Shown: one piece after another, positions 1-9,943 of the stretch
Layout: each line of letters starts with the position of its first letter
How positions within the stretch are numbered: position 1 is the stretch's first letter
Origin: Cinnamomum chago
Lineage: Eukaryota; Streptophyta; Magnoliopsida; Laurales; Lauraceae
NCBI GenBank assembly: GCA_038049695.1
Contig: CP142458.1
Coordinates: 61,165,501-61,229,500 of the forward strand
Direction of reading: 5' to 3'
DNA length: 64,000 nt
Made by a program: the position numbers and the translations under genes
The notes under the pieces: model-generated
The model's database searches: none
What the model was told of the DNA's origin: nothing
Seen by the model: only the letters and a program-made list of their open reading frames with translations

Positions 1-42
1 AAAAAAGTTACAAAAAATCAAGGTTTTTGGAATTACTCCATC

Positions 43-81
43 TCGGCCGATATTTTCAGAGATATCGGTAATATCGGCCGA
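43..81. repeat. Inverted repeat, 12-bp arms, 15-bp spacer
   Basis: TCGGCCGATATT (43-54) is the exact reverse complement of AATATCGGCCGA (70-81). The spacer is 55-69. The right arm also overlaps the perfect palindrome ATCGGCCGAT (73-82). The same structure is present in every monomer read, which makes it a regularly spaced hairpin or cruciform candidate about every 571 bp. Confidence 0.88.
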
Positions 82-100
82 TCGGTAATATTTTACCGAT
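81..100. repeat. Inverted repeat, 8-bp arms, 4-bp loop
   Basis: ATCGGTAA (81-88) pairs with TTACCGAT (93-100) across TATT. It follows directly on the 43-81 dyad, so two stem-capable elements abut. It is conserved across the array. Confidence 0.88.
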
Positions 101-144
101 TCGGTATTGCTACAAAATATCGTCGTAGTATGGGCTGATATCGA

Positions 145-168
145 TTCATATCGGCCGGTGAATATGAA
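145..168. repeat. Inverted repeat, 7-bp arms around CGGCCG
   Basis: TTCATAT (145-151) pairs with ATATGAA (162-168). The ten-base spacer contains CGGCCGG. It is weaker than the two upstream dyads but is present in every monomer. Confidence 0.75.
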
Positions 169-317
169 CGGGTATTAATTGAGATTTTAAACCATAATCA
201 CACTTACTCATTAAGCTATTAGTATTTACTATTTAGTATCATAAATACTTCAACAATTTTTTTAAAAGTAGAAGATTAAAAAAAACCATTTTTCAACACA
301 AAAAATCATGTTTATAA

Positions 318-347
318 GTAGATCTAGCATGAAAGTGTGTAGATCTA
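318..347 (+). repeat. Paired GTAGATCTA words, 21 bp apart
   Basis: GTAGATCTA occurs at 318-326 and 339-347, a start-to-start distance of 21 bp, about two DNA turns. Each contains AGATCT. In a subset of monomers the first copy is changed to GTAGATGTA (monomers 2, 14, 17, 30, 33, 43, 44), while the second is intact. This change is one of the best HOR markers in the window. Confidence 0.85.
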
Positions 348-417
348 AGTGAATAGCACAACACAAACCCAAAAGTGACATGCCAATGATCGTTTCATTC
401 ATTTCTATGCTTTATCT

Positions 418-439
418 AAAAATAAAAAATAAAAAAAAT
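418..439 (+). repeat. Interrupted A-tract in the monomer
   Basis: Runs of 5, 6 and 8 A separated by single T, followed by ATACATAATAG or ACACATAATAG (a common T/C variant). The tract is the site of the 13-bp deletion near 28834 and of point variants such as AAAAACAAAAAAT at about 24840 and 25411. Phased A-runs of this kind bend DNA, a property often reported for satellites. Bending here is inference. Confidence 0.7.
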
Positions 440-526
440 ACATAATAGTAAAAATAAGGGAGTTAATTTGATTTTCTCTTACTAAATAAAATGATTTCTT
501 CAAGAAATAGTGTTGGAAGTTGGAAA

Positions 527-534
527 TATATAAG
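527..534 (+). promoter_or_regulatory. TATATAAG word, possible cryptic TATA box
   Basis: TATATAAG matches the common plant TATA consensus and occurs in almost every monomer just before the purine-rich tail. Five monomers have TACATAAG instead (changes at 30647, 34076, 39791, 40934, 42077). It may start satellite transcripts, but nothing in the sequence shows that it does. In such AT-rich DNA the word could also be chance that was then copied by amplification. Confidence 0.25.
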
Positions 535-578
535 AGAATGAGGGAAGAGGAGAAGAAAATGGAAAAATAGGAAAAAAG
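532..578 (+). repeat. Purine-rich tail across the monomer junction
   Basis: A 47-base stretch that is all A or G except for T at 539, 560 and 568. Twenty purines run without a break at 540-559. It crosses into the next monomer. The tail carries informative variants: ATAGG versus AAAGG versus AGAGG before the junction, AATCG for AATGG (47822, 52394, 62112), and GGAGATGAAAATGG for GGAGAAGAAAATGG (about 8191 and 17542). Confidence 0.7.
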
Positions 579-955
579 TTACAAAAAATCAAGGTTTTTG
601 GACATTACTCCATCTCGGCCGATATTTTCAGAGATATCGGTAATATCGGCCGATCGGTAATATTTTACCGATTCGGTATTGCTACAAAATATCGTCGTAG
701 TATGGGCTGATATCGATTCATATCGGCCGGTGAATATGAACGGGTATTAATTGAGATTTTAAACCATAATCACACTTACTCATTAAGCTATTAGTATTTA
801 CTATTTAGTATCATAAATACTTCAACAATTTTTTTAAAAGTAGAAGATTAAAAAAAACCATTTTTCAACACAAAAAATCATGTTTATAAGTAGATGTAGC
901 ATGAAAGTGTGTAGATCTAAGTGAATAACACAACACAAACCCAAAAGTGACATGC

Positions 956-958
956 CAA
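956..958 (+). repeat. Target-site duplication CAA, left of MITE 1
   Basis: Uninterrupted monomers read CATGCCAATGATCG. Here the sequence reads CATGC-CAA-element-CAA-TGATCG, so CAA was duplicated at insertion. The partner is 1164-1166. In HOR 2 the pair is 9736-9738 and 9944-9946. Confidence 0.9.
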
Positions 959-1052
959 CACTACACCAAAAATCGGAAATTGGAACGGAAAAGCGTTCCT
1001 AATCCTCCCGTTCCTAATCCGTTAAACCGTTCCAATTTCCGTTCCAATTTGG
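959..1052 (+). repeat. MITE left inverted arm
   Basis: A 94-bp arm from CACTACACC to CCAATTTGG. It pairs with 1070-1163 with mismatches at about the 18th base (TCGGAAA versus TCGAAAA) and in AATCCG versus AATTCG. It carries five of the eleven GGAACG/CGTTCC hexamers. The copy in HOR 2 is 9739-9832. Confidence 0.9.
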
Positions 1053-1069
1053 ATTAGGAACGGTTGGTA

Positions 1070-1163
1070 CCAAATTGGAACGGAAATTGGAACGGTTTAA
1101 CGAATTAGGAACGGGAGGATTAGGAACGCTTTTCCGTTCCAATTTTCGATTTTTGGTGTAGTG
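1070..1163 (-). repeat. MITE right inverted arm
   Basis: A 94-bp arm from CCAAATTGG to GGTGTAGTG, the reverse complement of 959-1052 apart from two mismatches. The 17-bp spacer 1053-1069 contains one additional, unpaired GGAACG. The copy in HOR 2 is 9850-9943. Confidence 0.9.
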
Positions 1164-1166
1164 CAA
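1164..1166 (+). repeat. Target-site duplication CAA, right of MITE 1
   Basis: This is the right-hand CAA, directly after the terminal GGTGTAGTG and followed by TGATCG of the satellite. A 3-bp duplication is the size expected for CACTA elements and excludes Mutator-like (9 bp), hAT (8 bp) and Tourist or Stowaway (TWA or TA) elements. Confidence 0.9.
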
Positions 1167-1921
1167 TGATCGTTTCATTCATTTCTATGCTTTATCTAAA
1201 AATAAAAAATAAAAAAAATACATAATAGTAAAAATAAGGGAGTTAATTTGATTTTCTCTTACTAAATAAAATGATTTCTTCAAGAAATAGTGTTGGAAGT
1301 TGGAAATATATAAGAGAATGAGGGAAGAGGAGAAGAAAATGGAAAAAAAGGAAAAAAGTTAAAAAAATCAAGGTTTTTGGAATTACTCCATCTCGGCCGA
1401 TATTTTCAGAGATATCGGTAATATCGGCCGATCGGTAATATTTTACCGATTCGGTATTGCTACAAAATATCGTCGTAGTATGGGCTGATATCGATTCATA
1501 TCGGCCGGTGAATATGAACGGGTATTAATTGAGATTTTAAACCATAATCACACTTACTCATTAAGCTATTAGTATTTACTATTTAGTATCATAAATACTT
1601 CAACAATTTTTTTAAAAGTAGAAGATTAAAAAAAACCATTTTTCAACACAAAAAATCATGTTTATAAGTAGATCTAGCATGAAAGTGTGTAGATCTAAGT
1701 GAATAACACAACACAAACCCAAAAGTGACATGCCAATGATCGTTTCATTCATTTCTATGCTTTATCTAAAAATAAAAAATAAAAAAAATACATAATAGTA
1801 AAAATAAGGGAGTTAATTTGATTTTCTCTTACTAAATAAAATGATTTCTTCAAGAAATAGTGTTGGAAGTTGGAAATATATAAGAGAATGAGGGAAGAGG
1901 AGAAGAAAATGGAAAAATAGG

Positions 1922-2493
1922 AAAAAAGTTACAAAAAATCAAGGTTTTTGGACATTACTCCATCTCGGCCGATATTTTCAGAGATATCGGTAATATCGGC
2001 CGATCGGTAATATTTTACCGATTCGGTATTGCTACAAAATATCGTCGTAGTATGGGCTGATATCGATTCATATCGGCCGGTGAATATGAACGGGTATTAA
2101 TTGAGATTTTAAACCATAATCACACTTACTCATTAAGCTATTAGTATTTACTATTTAGTATCATAAATACTTCAACAATTTTTTTAAAAGTAGAAGATTA
2201 AAAAAAACCATTTTTCAGCACAAAAAATCATGTTTATAAGTAGATCTAGCATGAAAGTGTGTAGATCTAAGTGAATAACACAACACAAACCCAAAAGTGA
2301 CATGCCAATGATCGTTTCATTCATTTCTATGCTTTATCTAAAAATAAAAAATAAAAAAAACACATAATAGTAAAAATAAGGGAGTTAATTTGATTTTCTC
2401 TTACTAAATAAAATGATTTCTTCAAGAAATAGTGTTGGAAGTTGGAAATATATAAGAGAATGAGGGAAGAGGAGAAGAAAATGGAAAAAAAGG
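1922..2493 (+). repeat. Reference monomer, type B (572 bp)
   Basis: An uninterrupted type B unit, with GGACATTACTCC in place of GGAATTACTCC, one extra base. Type B monomers also tend to carry lineage markers such as CCATATTTC (for example 4495, 6783, 8497), GTCTATAAG (5662, 6234) and the CATTGCTCC change (about 5956, 14736, 23879, 27878). Types A and B are nearly balanced (55 and 57) and often alternate, as in monomers 1-5, 50-56 and 66-76. That pattern is consistent with an ancestral A-B dimer of 1143 bp, although AA, BB and AAAAA runs show that alternation is no longer strict. Confidence 0.93.
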
Positions 2494-5400
2494 AAAAAAG
2501 TTACAAAAAATCAAGGTTTTTGGAATTACTCCATCTCGGCCGATATTTTCAGAGATATCGGTAATATCGGCCGATCGGTAATATTTTACCGATTCGGTAT
2601 TGCTACAAAATATCGTCGTAGTATGGGCTGATATCGATTCATATCGGCCGGTGAATATGAACGGGTATTAATTGAGATTTTAAACCATAATCACACTTAC
2701 TCATTAAGCTATTAGTATTTACTATTTAGTATCATAAATACTTCAACAATTTTTTTAAAAGTAGAAGATTAAAAAAAACCATTTTTCAACACAAAAAATC
2801 ATGTTTATAAGTAGATCTAGCATGAAAGTGTGTAGATCTAAGTGAATAACACAACACAAACCCAAAAGTGACATGCCAATGATCGTTTCATTCATTTCTA
2901 TGCTTTATCTAAAAATAAAAAATAAAAAAAATACATAATAGTAAAAATAAGGGAGTTAATTTTATTTTCTCTTACTAAATAAAATGATTTCTTCAAGAAA
3001 TAGTGTTGGAAGTTGGAAATATATAAGAGAATGAGGGAAGAGGAGAAGAAAATGGAAAAATAGGAAAAAAGTTACAAAAAATCAAGGTTTTTGGAATTAC
3101 TCCATCTCGGCCGATATTTTCAGAGATATCGGTAATATCGGCCGATCGGTAATATTTTACCGATTCGGTATTGCTACAAAATATCGTCGTAGTATGGGCT
3201 GATATCGATTCATATCGGCCGGTGAATATGAACGGGTATTAATTGAGATTTTAAACCATAATCACACTTACTCATTAAGCTATTAGTATTTACTATTTAG
3301 TATCATAAATACTTCAACAATTTTTTTAAAAGTAGAAGATTAAAAAAAACCATTTTTCAACACAAAAAATCATGTTTATAAGTAGATCTAGCATGAAAGT
3401 GTGTAGATCTAAGTGAAGAACACAACACAAACCCAAAAGTGACATGCCAATGATCGTTTCATTCATTTCTATGCTTTATCTAAAAATAAAAAATAAAAAA
3501 AATACATAATAGTAAAAATAAGGGAGTTAATTTGATTTTCTCTTACTAAATAAAATGATTTCTTCAAGAAATAGTGTTGGAAGTTGGAAATATATAAGAG
3601 AATGAGGGAAGAGGAGAAGAAAATGGAAAAATAGGAAAAAAGTTACAAAAAATCAAGGTTTTTGGACATTACTCCATCTCGGCCGATATTTTCAGAGATA
3701 TCGGTAATATCGGCCGATCGGTAATATTTTACCGATTCGGTATTGCTACAAAATATCGTCGTAGTATGGGCTGATATCGATTCATATCGGCCGGTGAATA
3801 TGAACGGGTATTAATTGAGATTTTAAACCATAATCACACTTACTCATTAAGCTATTAGTATTTACTATTTAGTATCATAAATACTTCAACAATTTTTTTA
3901 AAAGTAGAAGATTAAGAAAAACCATTTTTCAACACAAAAAATCATGTTTATAAGTAGATCTAGCATGAAAGTGTGTAGATCTAAGTGAATAACACAACAC
4001 AAACCCAAAAGTGACATGCCAATGATCGTTTCATTCATTTCTATGCTTTATCTAAAAATAAAAAATAAAAAAAATACATAATAGTAAAAATAAGGGAGTT
4101 AATTTGATTTTCTCTTACTAAATAAAATGATTTCTTCAAGAAATAGTGTTGGAAGTTGGAAATATATAAGAGAATGAGGGAAGAGGAGAAGAAAATGGAA
4201 AAATAGGAAAAAAGTTACAAAAAATCAAGGTTTTTGGACATTACTCCATCTCGGCCGATATTTTCAGAGATATCGGTAATATCGGCCGATCGGTAATATT
4301 TTACCGATTCGGTATTGCTACAAAATATCGTCGTAGTATGGGCTGATATCGATTCATATCGGCCGGTGAATATGAACGGGTATTAATTGAGATTTTAAAC
4401 CATAATCACACTTACTCATTAAGCTATTAGTATTTACTATTTAGTATCATAAATACTTCAACAATTTTTTTAAAAGTAGAAGATTAAAAAAAACCATATT
4501 TCAACACAAAAAATCATGTTTATAAGTAGATCTAGCATGAAAGTGTGTAGATCTAAGTGAATAACACAACACAAACCCAAAAGTGACATGCCAATGATCG
4601 TTTCATTCATTTCTATGCTTTATCTAAAAATAAAAAATAAAAAAAACACATAATAGTAAAAATAAGGGAGTTAATTTGATTTTCTCTTACTAAATAAAAT
4701 GATTTCTTCAAGAAATAGTGTTGGAAGTTGGAAATATATAAGAGAATGAGGGAAGAGGAGAAGAAAATGGAAAAAAAGGAAAAAAGTTACAAAAAATCAA
4801 GGTTTTTGGAATTACTCCATCTCGGCCGATATTTTCAGAGATATCGGTAATATCGGCCGATCGGTAATATTTTACCGATTCGGTATTGCTACAAAATATC
4901 GTCGTAGTATGGGCTGATATCGATTCATATCGGCCGGTGAATATGAACGGGTATTAATTGAGATTTTAAACCATAATCACACTTACTCATTAAGCTATTA
5001 GTATTTACTATTTAGTATCATAAATACTTCAACAATTTTTTTAAAAGTAGAAGATTAAAAAAAACCATTTTTCAACACAAAAAATCATGTTTATAAGTAG
5101 ATCTAGCATGAAAGTGTGTAGATCTAAGTGAATAACACAACACAAACCCAAAAGTGACATGCCAATGATCGTTTCATTCATTTCTATGCTTTATCTAAAA
5201 ATAAAAAATAAAAAAAACACATAATAGTAAAAATAAGGGAGTTAATTTGATTTTCTCTTACTAAATAAAATGATTTCTTCAAGAAATAGTGTTGGAAGTT
5301 GGAAATATATAAGAGAATGAGGGAAGAGGAGAAGAAAATGGAAAAATAGGAAAAAAGTTACAAAAAATCAAGGTTTTTGGACATTACTCCATCTCGGCCG

Positions 5401-8400
5401 ATATTTTCAGAGATATCGGTAATATCGGCCGATCGGTAATATTTTACCGATTCGGTATTGCTACAAAATATCGTCGTAGTATGGGCTGATATCGATTCAT
5501 ATCGGCCGGTGAATATGAACGGGTATTAATTGAGATTTTAAACCATAATCACACTTACTCATTAAGCTATTAGTATTTACTATTTAGTATCATAAATACT
5601 TCAACAATTTTTTTCAAAGTAGAAGATTAAAAAAAACCATTTTTCAACACAAAAAATCATGTCTATAAGTAGATCTAGCATGAAAGTGTGTAGATCTAAG
5701 TGAATAACACAACACAAACCCAAAAGTGACATGCCAATGATCGTTTCATTCATTTCTATGCTTTATCTAAAAATAAAAAATAAAAAAAATACATAATAGC
5801 AAAAATAAGGGAGTTAATTTGATTTTCTCTTACTAAATAAAATGATTTCTTCAAGAAATAGTGTTGGAAGTTGGAAATATATAAGAGAATGAGGGAAGAG
5901 GAGAAGAAAATGGAAAAATAGGAAAAAAGTTACAAAAAATCAAGGTTTTTGGACATTGCTCCATCTCGGCCGATATTTTCAGAGATATCGGTAATATCGG
6001 CCGATCGGTAATATTTTACCGATTCGGTATTGCTACAAAATATCGTCGTAGTATGGGCTGATATCGATTCATATCGGCCGGTGAATATGAACGGGTATTA
6101 ATTGAGATTTTAAACCATAATCACACTTACTCATTAAGCTATTAGTATTTACTATTTAGTATCATAAATACTTCAACAATTTTTTTAAAAGTAGAAGATT
6201 AAAAAAAACCATTTTTCAACACAAAAAATCATGTCTATAAGTAGATCTAGCATGAAAGTGTGTAGATCTAAGTGAATAACACAACACAAACCCAAAAGTG
6301 ACATGCCAATGATCGTTTCATTCATTTCTATGCTTTATCTAAAAATAAAAAATAAAAAAAATACATAATAGTAAAAATAAGGGAGTTAATTTGATTTTCT
6401 CTTACTAAATAAAATGATTTCTTCAAGAAATAGTGTTGGAAGTTGGAAATATATAAGAGAATGAGGGAAGAGGAGAAGAAAATGGAAAAATAGGAAAAAA
6501 GTTACAAAAAATCAAGGTTTTTGGACATTACTCCATCTCGGCCGATATTTTCAGAGATATCGGTAATATCGGCCGATCGGTAATATTTTACCGATTCGGT
6601 ATTGCTACAAAATATCGTCGTAGTATGGGCTGATATCGATTCATATCGGCCGGTGAATATGAACGGGTATTAATTGAGATTTTAAACCATAATCACACTT
6701 ACTCATTAAGCTATTAGTATTTACTATTTAGTATCATAAATACTTCAACAATTTTTTTAAAAGTAGAAGATTAAAAAAAACCATATTTCAACACAAAAAA
6801 TCATGTTTATAAGTAGATCTAGCATGAAAGTGTGTAGATCTAAGTGAATAACACAACACAAACCCAAAAGTGACATGCCAATGATCGTTTCATTCATTTC
6901 TATGCTTTATCTAAAAATAAAAAATAAAAAAAACACATAATAGTAAAAATAAGGGAGTTAATTTGATTTTCTCTTACTAAATAAAATGATTTCTTCAAGA
7001 AATAGTGTTGGAAGTTGGAAATATATAAGAGAATGAGGGAAGAGGAGAAGAAAATGGAAAAAAAGGAAAAAAGTTACAAAAAATCAAGGTTTTTGGAATT
7101 ACTCCATCTCGGCCGATATTTTCAGAGATATCGGTAATATCGGCCGATCGGTAATATTTTACCGATTCGGTATTGCTACAAAATATCGTCGTAGTATGGG
7201 CTGATATCGATTCATATCGGCCGGTGAATATGAACGGGTATTAATTGAGATTTTAAACCATAATCACACTTACTCATTAAGCTATTAGTATTTACTATTT
7301 AGTATCATAAATACTTCAACAATTTTTTTAAAAGTAGAAGATTAAAAAAAACCATTTTTCAACACAAAAAATCATGTTTATAAGTAGATCTAGCATGAAA
7401 GTGTGTAGATCTAAGTGAATAACACAACACAAACCCAAAAGTGACATGCCAATGATCGTTTCATTCATTTCTATGCTTTATCTAAAAATAAAAAATAAAA
7501 AAAACACATAATAGTAAAAATAAGGGAGTTAATTTGATTTTCTCTTACTAAATAAAATGATTTCTTCAAGAAATAGTGTTGGAAGTTGGAAATATATAAG
7601 AGAATGAGGGAAGAGGAGAAGAAAATGGAAAAAAAGGAAAAAAGTTACAAAAAATCAAGGTTTTTGGAATTACTCCATCTCGGCCGATATTTTCAGAGAT
7701 ATCGGTAATATCGGCCGATCGGTAATATTTTACCGATTCGGTATTGCTACAAAATATCGTCGTAGTATGGGCTGATATCGATTCATATCGGCCGGTGAAT
7801 ATGAACGGGTATTAATTGAGATTTTAAACCATAATCACACTTACTCATTAAGCTATTAGTATTTACTATTTAGTATCATAAATACTTCAACAATTTTTTT
7901 AAAAGTAGAAGATTAAAAAAAACCATTTTTCAACACAAAAAATCATGTTTATAAGTAGATGTAGCATGAAAGTGTGTAGATCTAAGTGAATAACACAACA
8001 CAAACCCAAAAGTGACATGCCAATGATCGTTTCATTCATTTCTATGCTTTATCTAAAAATAAAAAATAAAAAAAATACATAATAGTAAAAATAAGGGAGT
8101 TAATTTGATTTTCTCTTACTAAATAAAATGATTTCTTCAAGAAATAGTGTTGGAAGTTGGAAATATATAAGAGAATGAGGGAAGAGGAGATGAAAATGGA
8201 AAAATAGGAAAAAAGTTACAAAAAATCAAGGTTTTTGGACATTACTCCATCTCGGCCGATATTTTCAGAGATATCGGTAATATCGGCCGATCGGTAATAT
8301 TTTACCGATTCGGTATTGCTACAAAATATCGTCGTAGTATGGGCTGATATCGATTCATATCGGCCGGTGAATATGAACGGGTATTAATTGAGATTTTAAA

Positions 8401-9738
8401 CCATAATCACACTTACTCATTAAGCTATTAGTATTTACTATTTAGTATCATAAATACTTCAACAATTTTTTTAAAAGTAGAAGATTAAAAAAAACCATAT
8501 TTCAACACAAAAAATCATGTTTATAAGTAGATCTAGCATGAAAGTGTGTAGATCTAAGTGAATAACACAACACAAACCCAAAAGTGACATGCCAATGATC
8601 GTTTCATTCATTTCTATGCTTTATCTAAAAATAAAAAATAAAAAAAACACATAATAGTAAAAATAAGGGAGTTAATTTGATTTTCTCTTACTAAATAAAA
8701 TGATTTCTTCAAGAAATAGTGTTGGAAGTTGGAAATATATAAGAGAATGAGGGAAGAGGAGAAGAAAATGGAAAAAGAGGAAAAAAGTTACAAAAAATCA
8801 AGGTTTTTGGAATTACTCCATCTCGGCCGATATTTTCAGAGATATCGGTAATATCGGCCGATCGGTAATATTTTACCGATTCGGTATTGCTACAAAATAT
8901 CGTCGTAGTATGGGCTGATATCGATTCATATCGGCCGGTGAATATGAACGGGTATTAATTGAGATTTTAAACCATAATCACACTTACTCATTAAGCTATT
9001 AGTATTTACTATTTAGTATCATAAATACTTCAACAATTTTTTTAAAAGTAGAAGATTAAAAAAAACCATTTTTCAACACAAAAAATCATGTTTATAAGTA
9101 GATCTAGCATGAAAGTGTGTAGATCTAAGTGAATAGCACAACACAAACCCAAAAGTGACATGCCAATGATCGTTTCATTCATTTCTATGCTTTATCTAAA
9201 AATAAAAAATAAAAAAAATACATAATAGTAAAAATAAGGGAGTTAATTTGATTTTCTCTTACTAAATAAAATGATTTCTTCAAGAAATAGTGTTGGAAGT
9301 TGGAAATATATAAGAGAATGAGGGAAGAGGAGAAGAAAATGGAAAAATAGGAAAAAAGTTACAAAAAATCAAGGTTTTTGGACATTACTCCATCTCGGCC
9401 GATATTTTCAGAGATATCGGTAATATCGGCCGATCGGTAATATTTTACCGATTCGGTATTGCTACAAAATATCGTCGTAGTATGGGCTGATATCGATTCA
9501 TATCGGCCGGTGAATATGAACGGGTATTAATTGAGATTTTAAACCATAATCACACTTACTCATTAAGCTATTAGTATTTACTATTTAGTATCATAAATAC
9601 TTCAACAATTTTTTTAAAAGTAGAAGATTAAAAAAAACCATTTTTCAACACAAAAAATCATGTTTATAAGTAGATGTAGCATGAAAGTGTGTAGATCTAA
9701 GTGAATAACACAACACAAACCCAAAAGTGACATGCCAA

Positions 9739-9943
9739 CACTACACCAAAAATCGGAAATTGGAACGGAAAAGCGTTCCTAATCCTCCCGTTCCTAATCC
9801 GTTAAACCGTTCCAATTTCCGTTCCAATTTGGATTAGGAACGGTTGGTACCAAATTGGAACGGAAATTGGAACGGTTTAACGAATTAGGAACGGGAGGAT
9901 TAGGAACGCTTTTCCGTTCCAATTTTCGATTTTTGGTGTAGTG
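9739..9943. mobile_element. CACTA-superfamily MITE, 205 bp, copy in HOR 2
   Basis: Identical by eye to the element at 959-1163, in the same monomer (monomer 17, which shares the GATGTAGC marker with monomer 2), at the same base and with the same CAA target duplication (9736-9738 and 9944-9946). The offset is exactly 8780 bp. This copy therefore arose by duplication of the surrounding higher-order repeat, not by a second transposition. The two arm mismatches are also shared. Confidence 0.93.

Larger units (their letters stand above)
42..170 (+). other. CpG-dense, dyad-rich domain of the monomer
   Basis: Shown on monomer 1 and repeated in every monomer. Fourteen CpG dinucleotides lie at 44-170, while the other ~440 bp of the unit contain one (391). 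The domain holds three CGGCCG hexamers (44, 75, 152), two GATATC (61, 137), the direct repeat ATCGGTAATAT (64 and 81), and three inverted repeats described separately. Bases in this domain vary less between monomers than those of the AT-rich remainder. I saw only isolated changes, such as GCTACGAAAT at about 17102 and AGTAAGGGC at about 23404. The domain may itself derive from a shorter ATATCGGCCGAT-like repeat. Any protein-binding role is inference. Confidence 0.85.
1..571 (+). repeat. Reference monomer, type A (571 bp)
   Basis: This is the first complete unit, starting at AAAAAAGTTAC. Type A is defined by GGAATTACTCC before the anchor, one base shorter than type B. Base count gives 167 G+C of 571. 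In order it holds a short A/T leader (1-41), a CpG-dense domain with inverted repeats (about 42-170), an AT-rich middle (171-300), paired GTAGATCTA words (318-347), the CATGCCAATGATCG segment where the MITE later inserted (379-392), an interrupted A-tract (418-439), a TATATAAG word (527-534) and a purine-rich tail (532-571). By the anchor count, 55 of the 112 monomers are type A. The start is arbitrary and was chosen to match the window start. The tract before the next unit is usually GGAAAAATAGG or GGAAAAAAAGG, which is another useful variant. Confidence 0.95.
959..1163. mobile_element. CACTA-superfamily MITE, 205 bp, copy in HOR 1
   Basis: A miniature non-autonomous DNA transposon inserted in monomer 2. 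It begins CACTACACCAAAAATCG and ends with the reverse complement, flanked by a 3-bp CAA duplication at 956-958 and 1164-1166. CACTA ends with a 3-bp target duplication are the hallmark of the CACTA (En/Spm) superfamily. The inverted arms are 94 bp each (959-1052 and 1070-1163) with two mismatches by eye, around a 17-bp loop, so the element is almost a single hairpin. It contains eleven copies of the hexamer GGAACG or its complement CGTTCC. This resembles the repeated subterminal motifs that CACTA transposases bind. There is no transposase, so mobility would have required an autonomous relative elsewhere. Confidence 0.93.
1..8780 (+). repeat. Higher-order repeat copy 1 (15 monomers plus MITE)
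   Basis: Fifteen monomers with anchors at 42, 614, 1392, 1964, 2535, 3106, 3678, 4250, 4821, 5393, 5965, 6537, 7108, 7679 and 8251. The type order is ABABAABBABBBAAB. Markers that identify monomers by position are GAATAGCAC (monomer 1), GATGTAGC plus the MITE (monomer 2), GTTAAAAAAATC (monomer 3), TTTCAGCAC (monomer 4), GTGAAGAACAC (monomer 6), TTTCAAAGT (monomer 10), CATTGCTCC (monomer 11) and GGAGATGAAAATGG just before monomer 15. All of the first group recur exactly 8780 bp downstream, which defines the unit. Its length is 15 monomers plus a 208-bp insertion (205-bp element and 3-bp target duplication). Confidence 0.93.

Noticed and set aside
42..170. CENP-B box or similar known centromere protein site.
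   Set aside because: No match to the CENP-B box pattern (TTCGTTGGAARCGGGA-like) on either strand. The domain is dyad-rich but unrelated in sequence.
959..1163. MITE considered as a Tourist, Stowaway, hAT or Mutator element.
   Set aside because: The ends are CACTACACC...GGTGTAGTG and the target duplication is the 3-bp CAA. Tourist (TWA) and Stowaway (TA) ends and the 8- or 9-bp duplications of hAT and Mutator do not fit.
9739..9943. Second MITE as an independent transposition.
   Set aside because: Same base, same monomer, same duplication and an exact 8780-bp offset shared by all surrounding markers. It was copied with the HOR.
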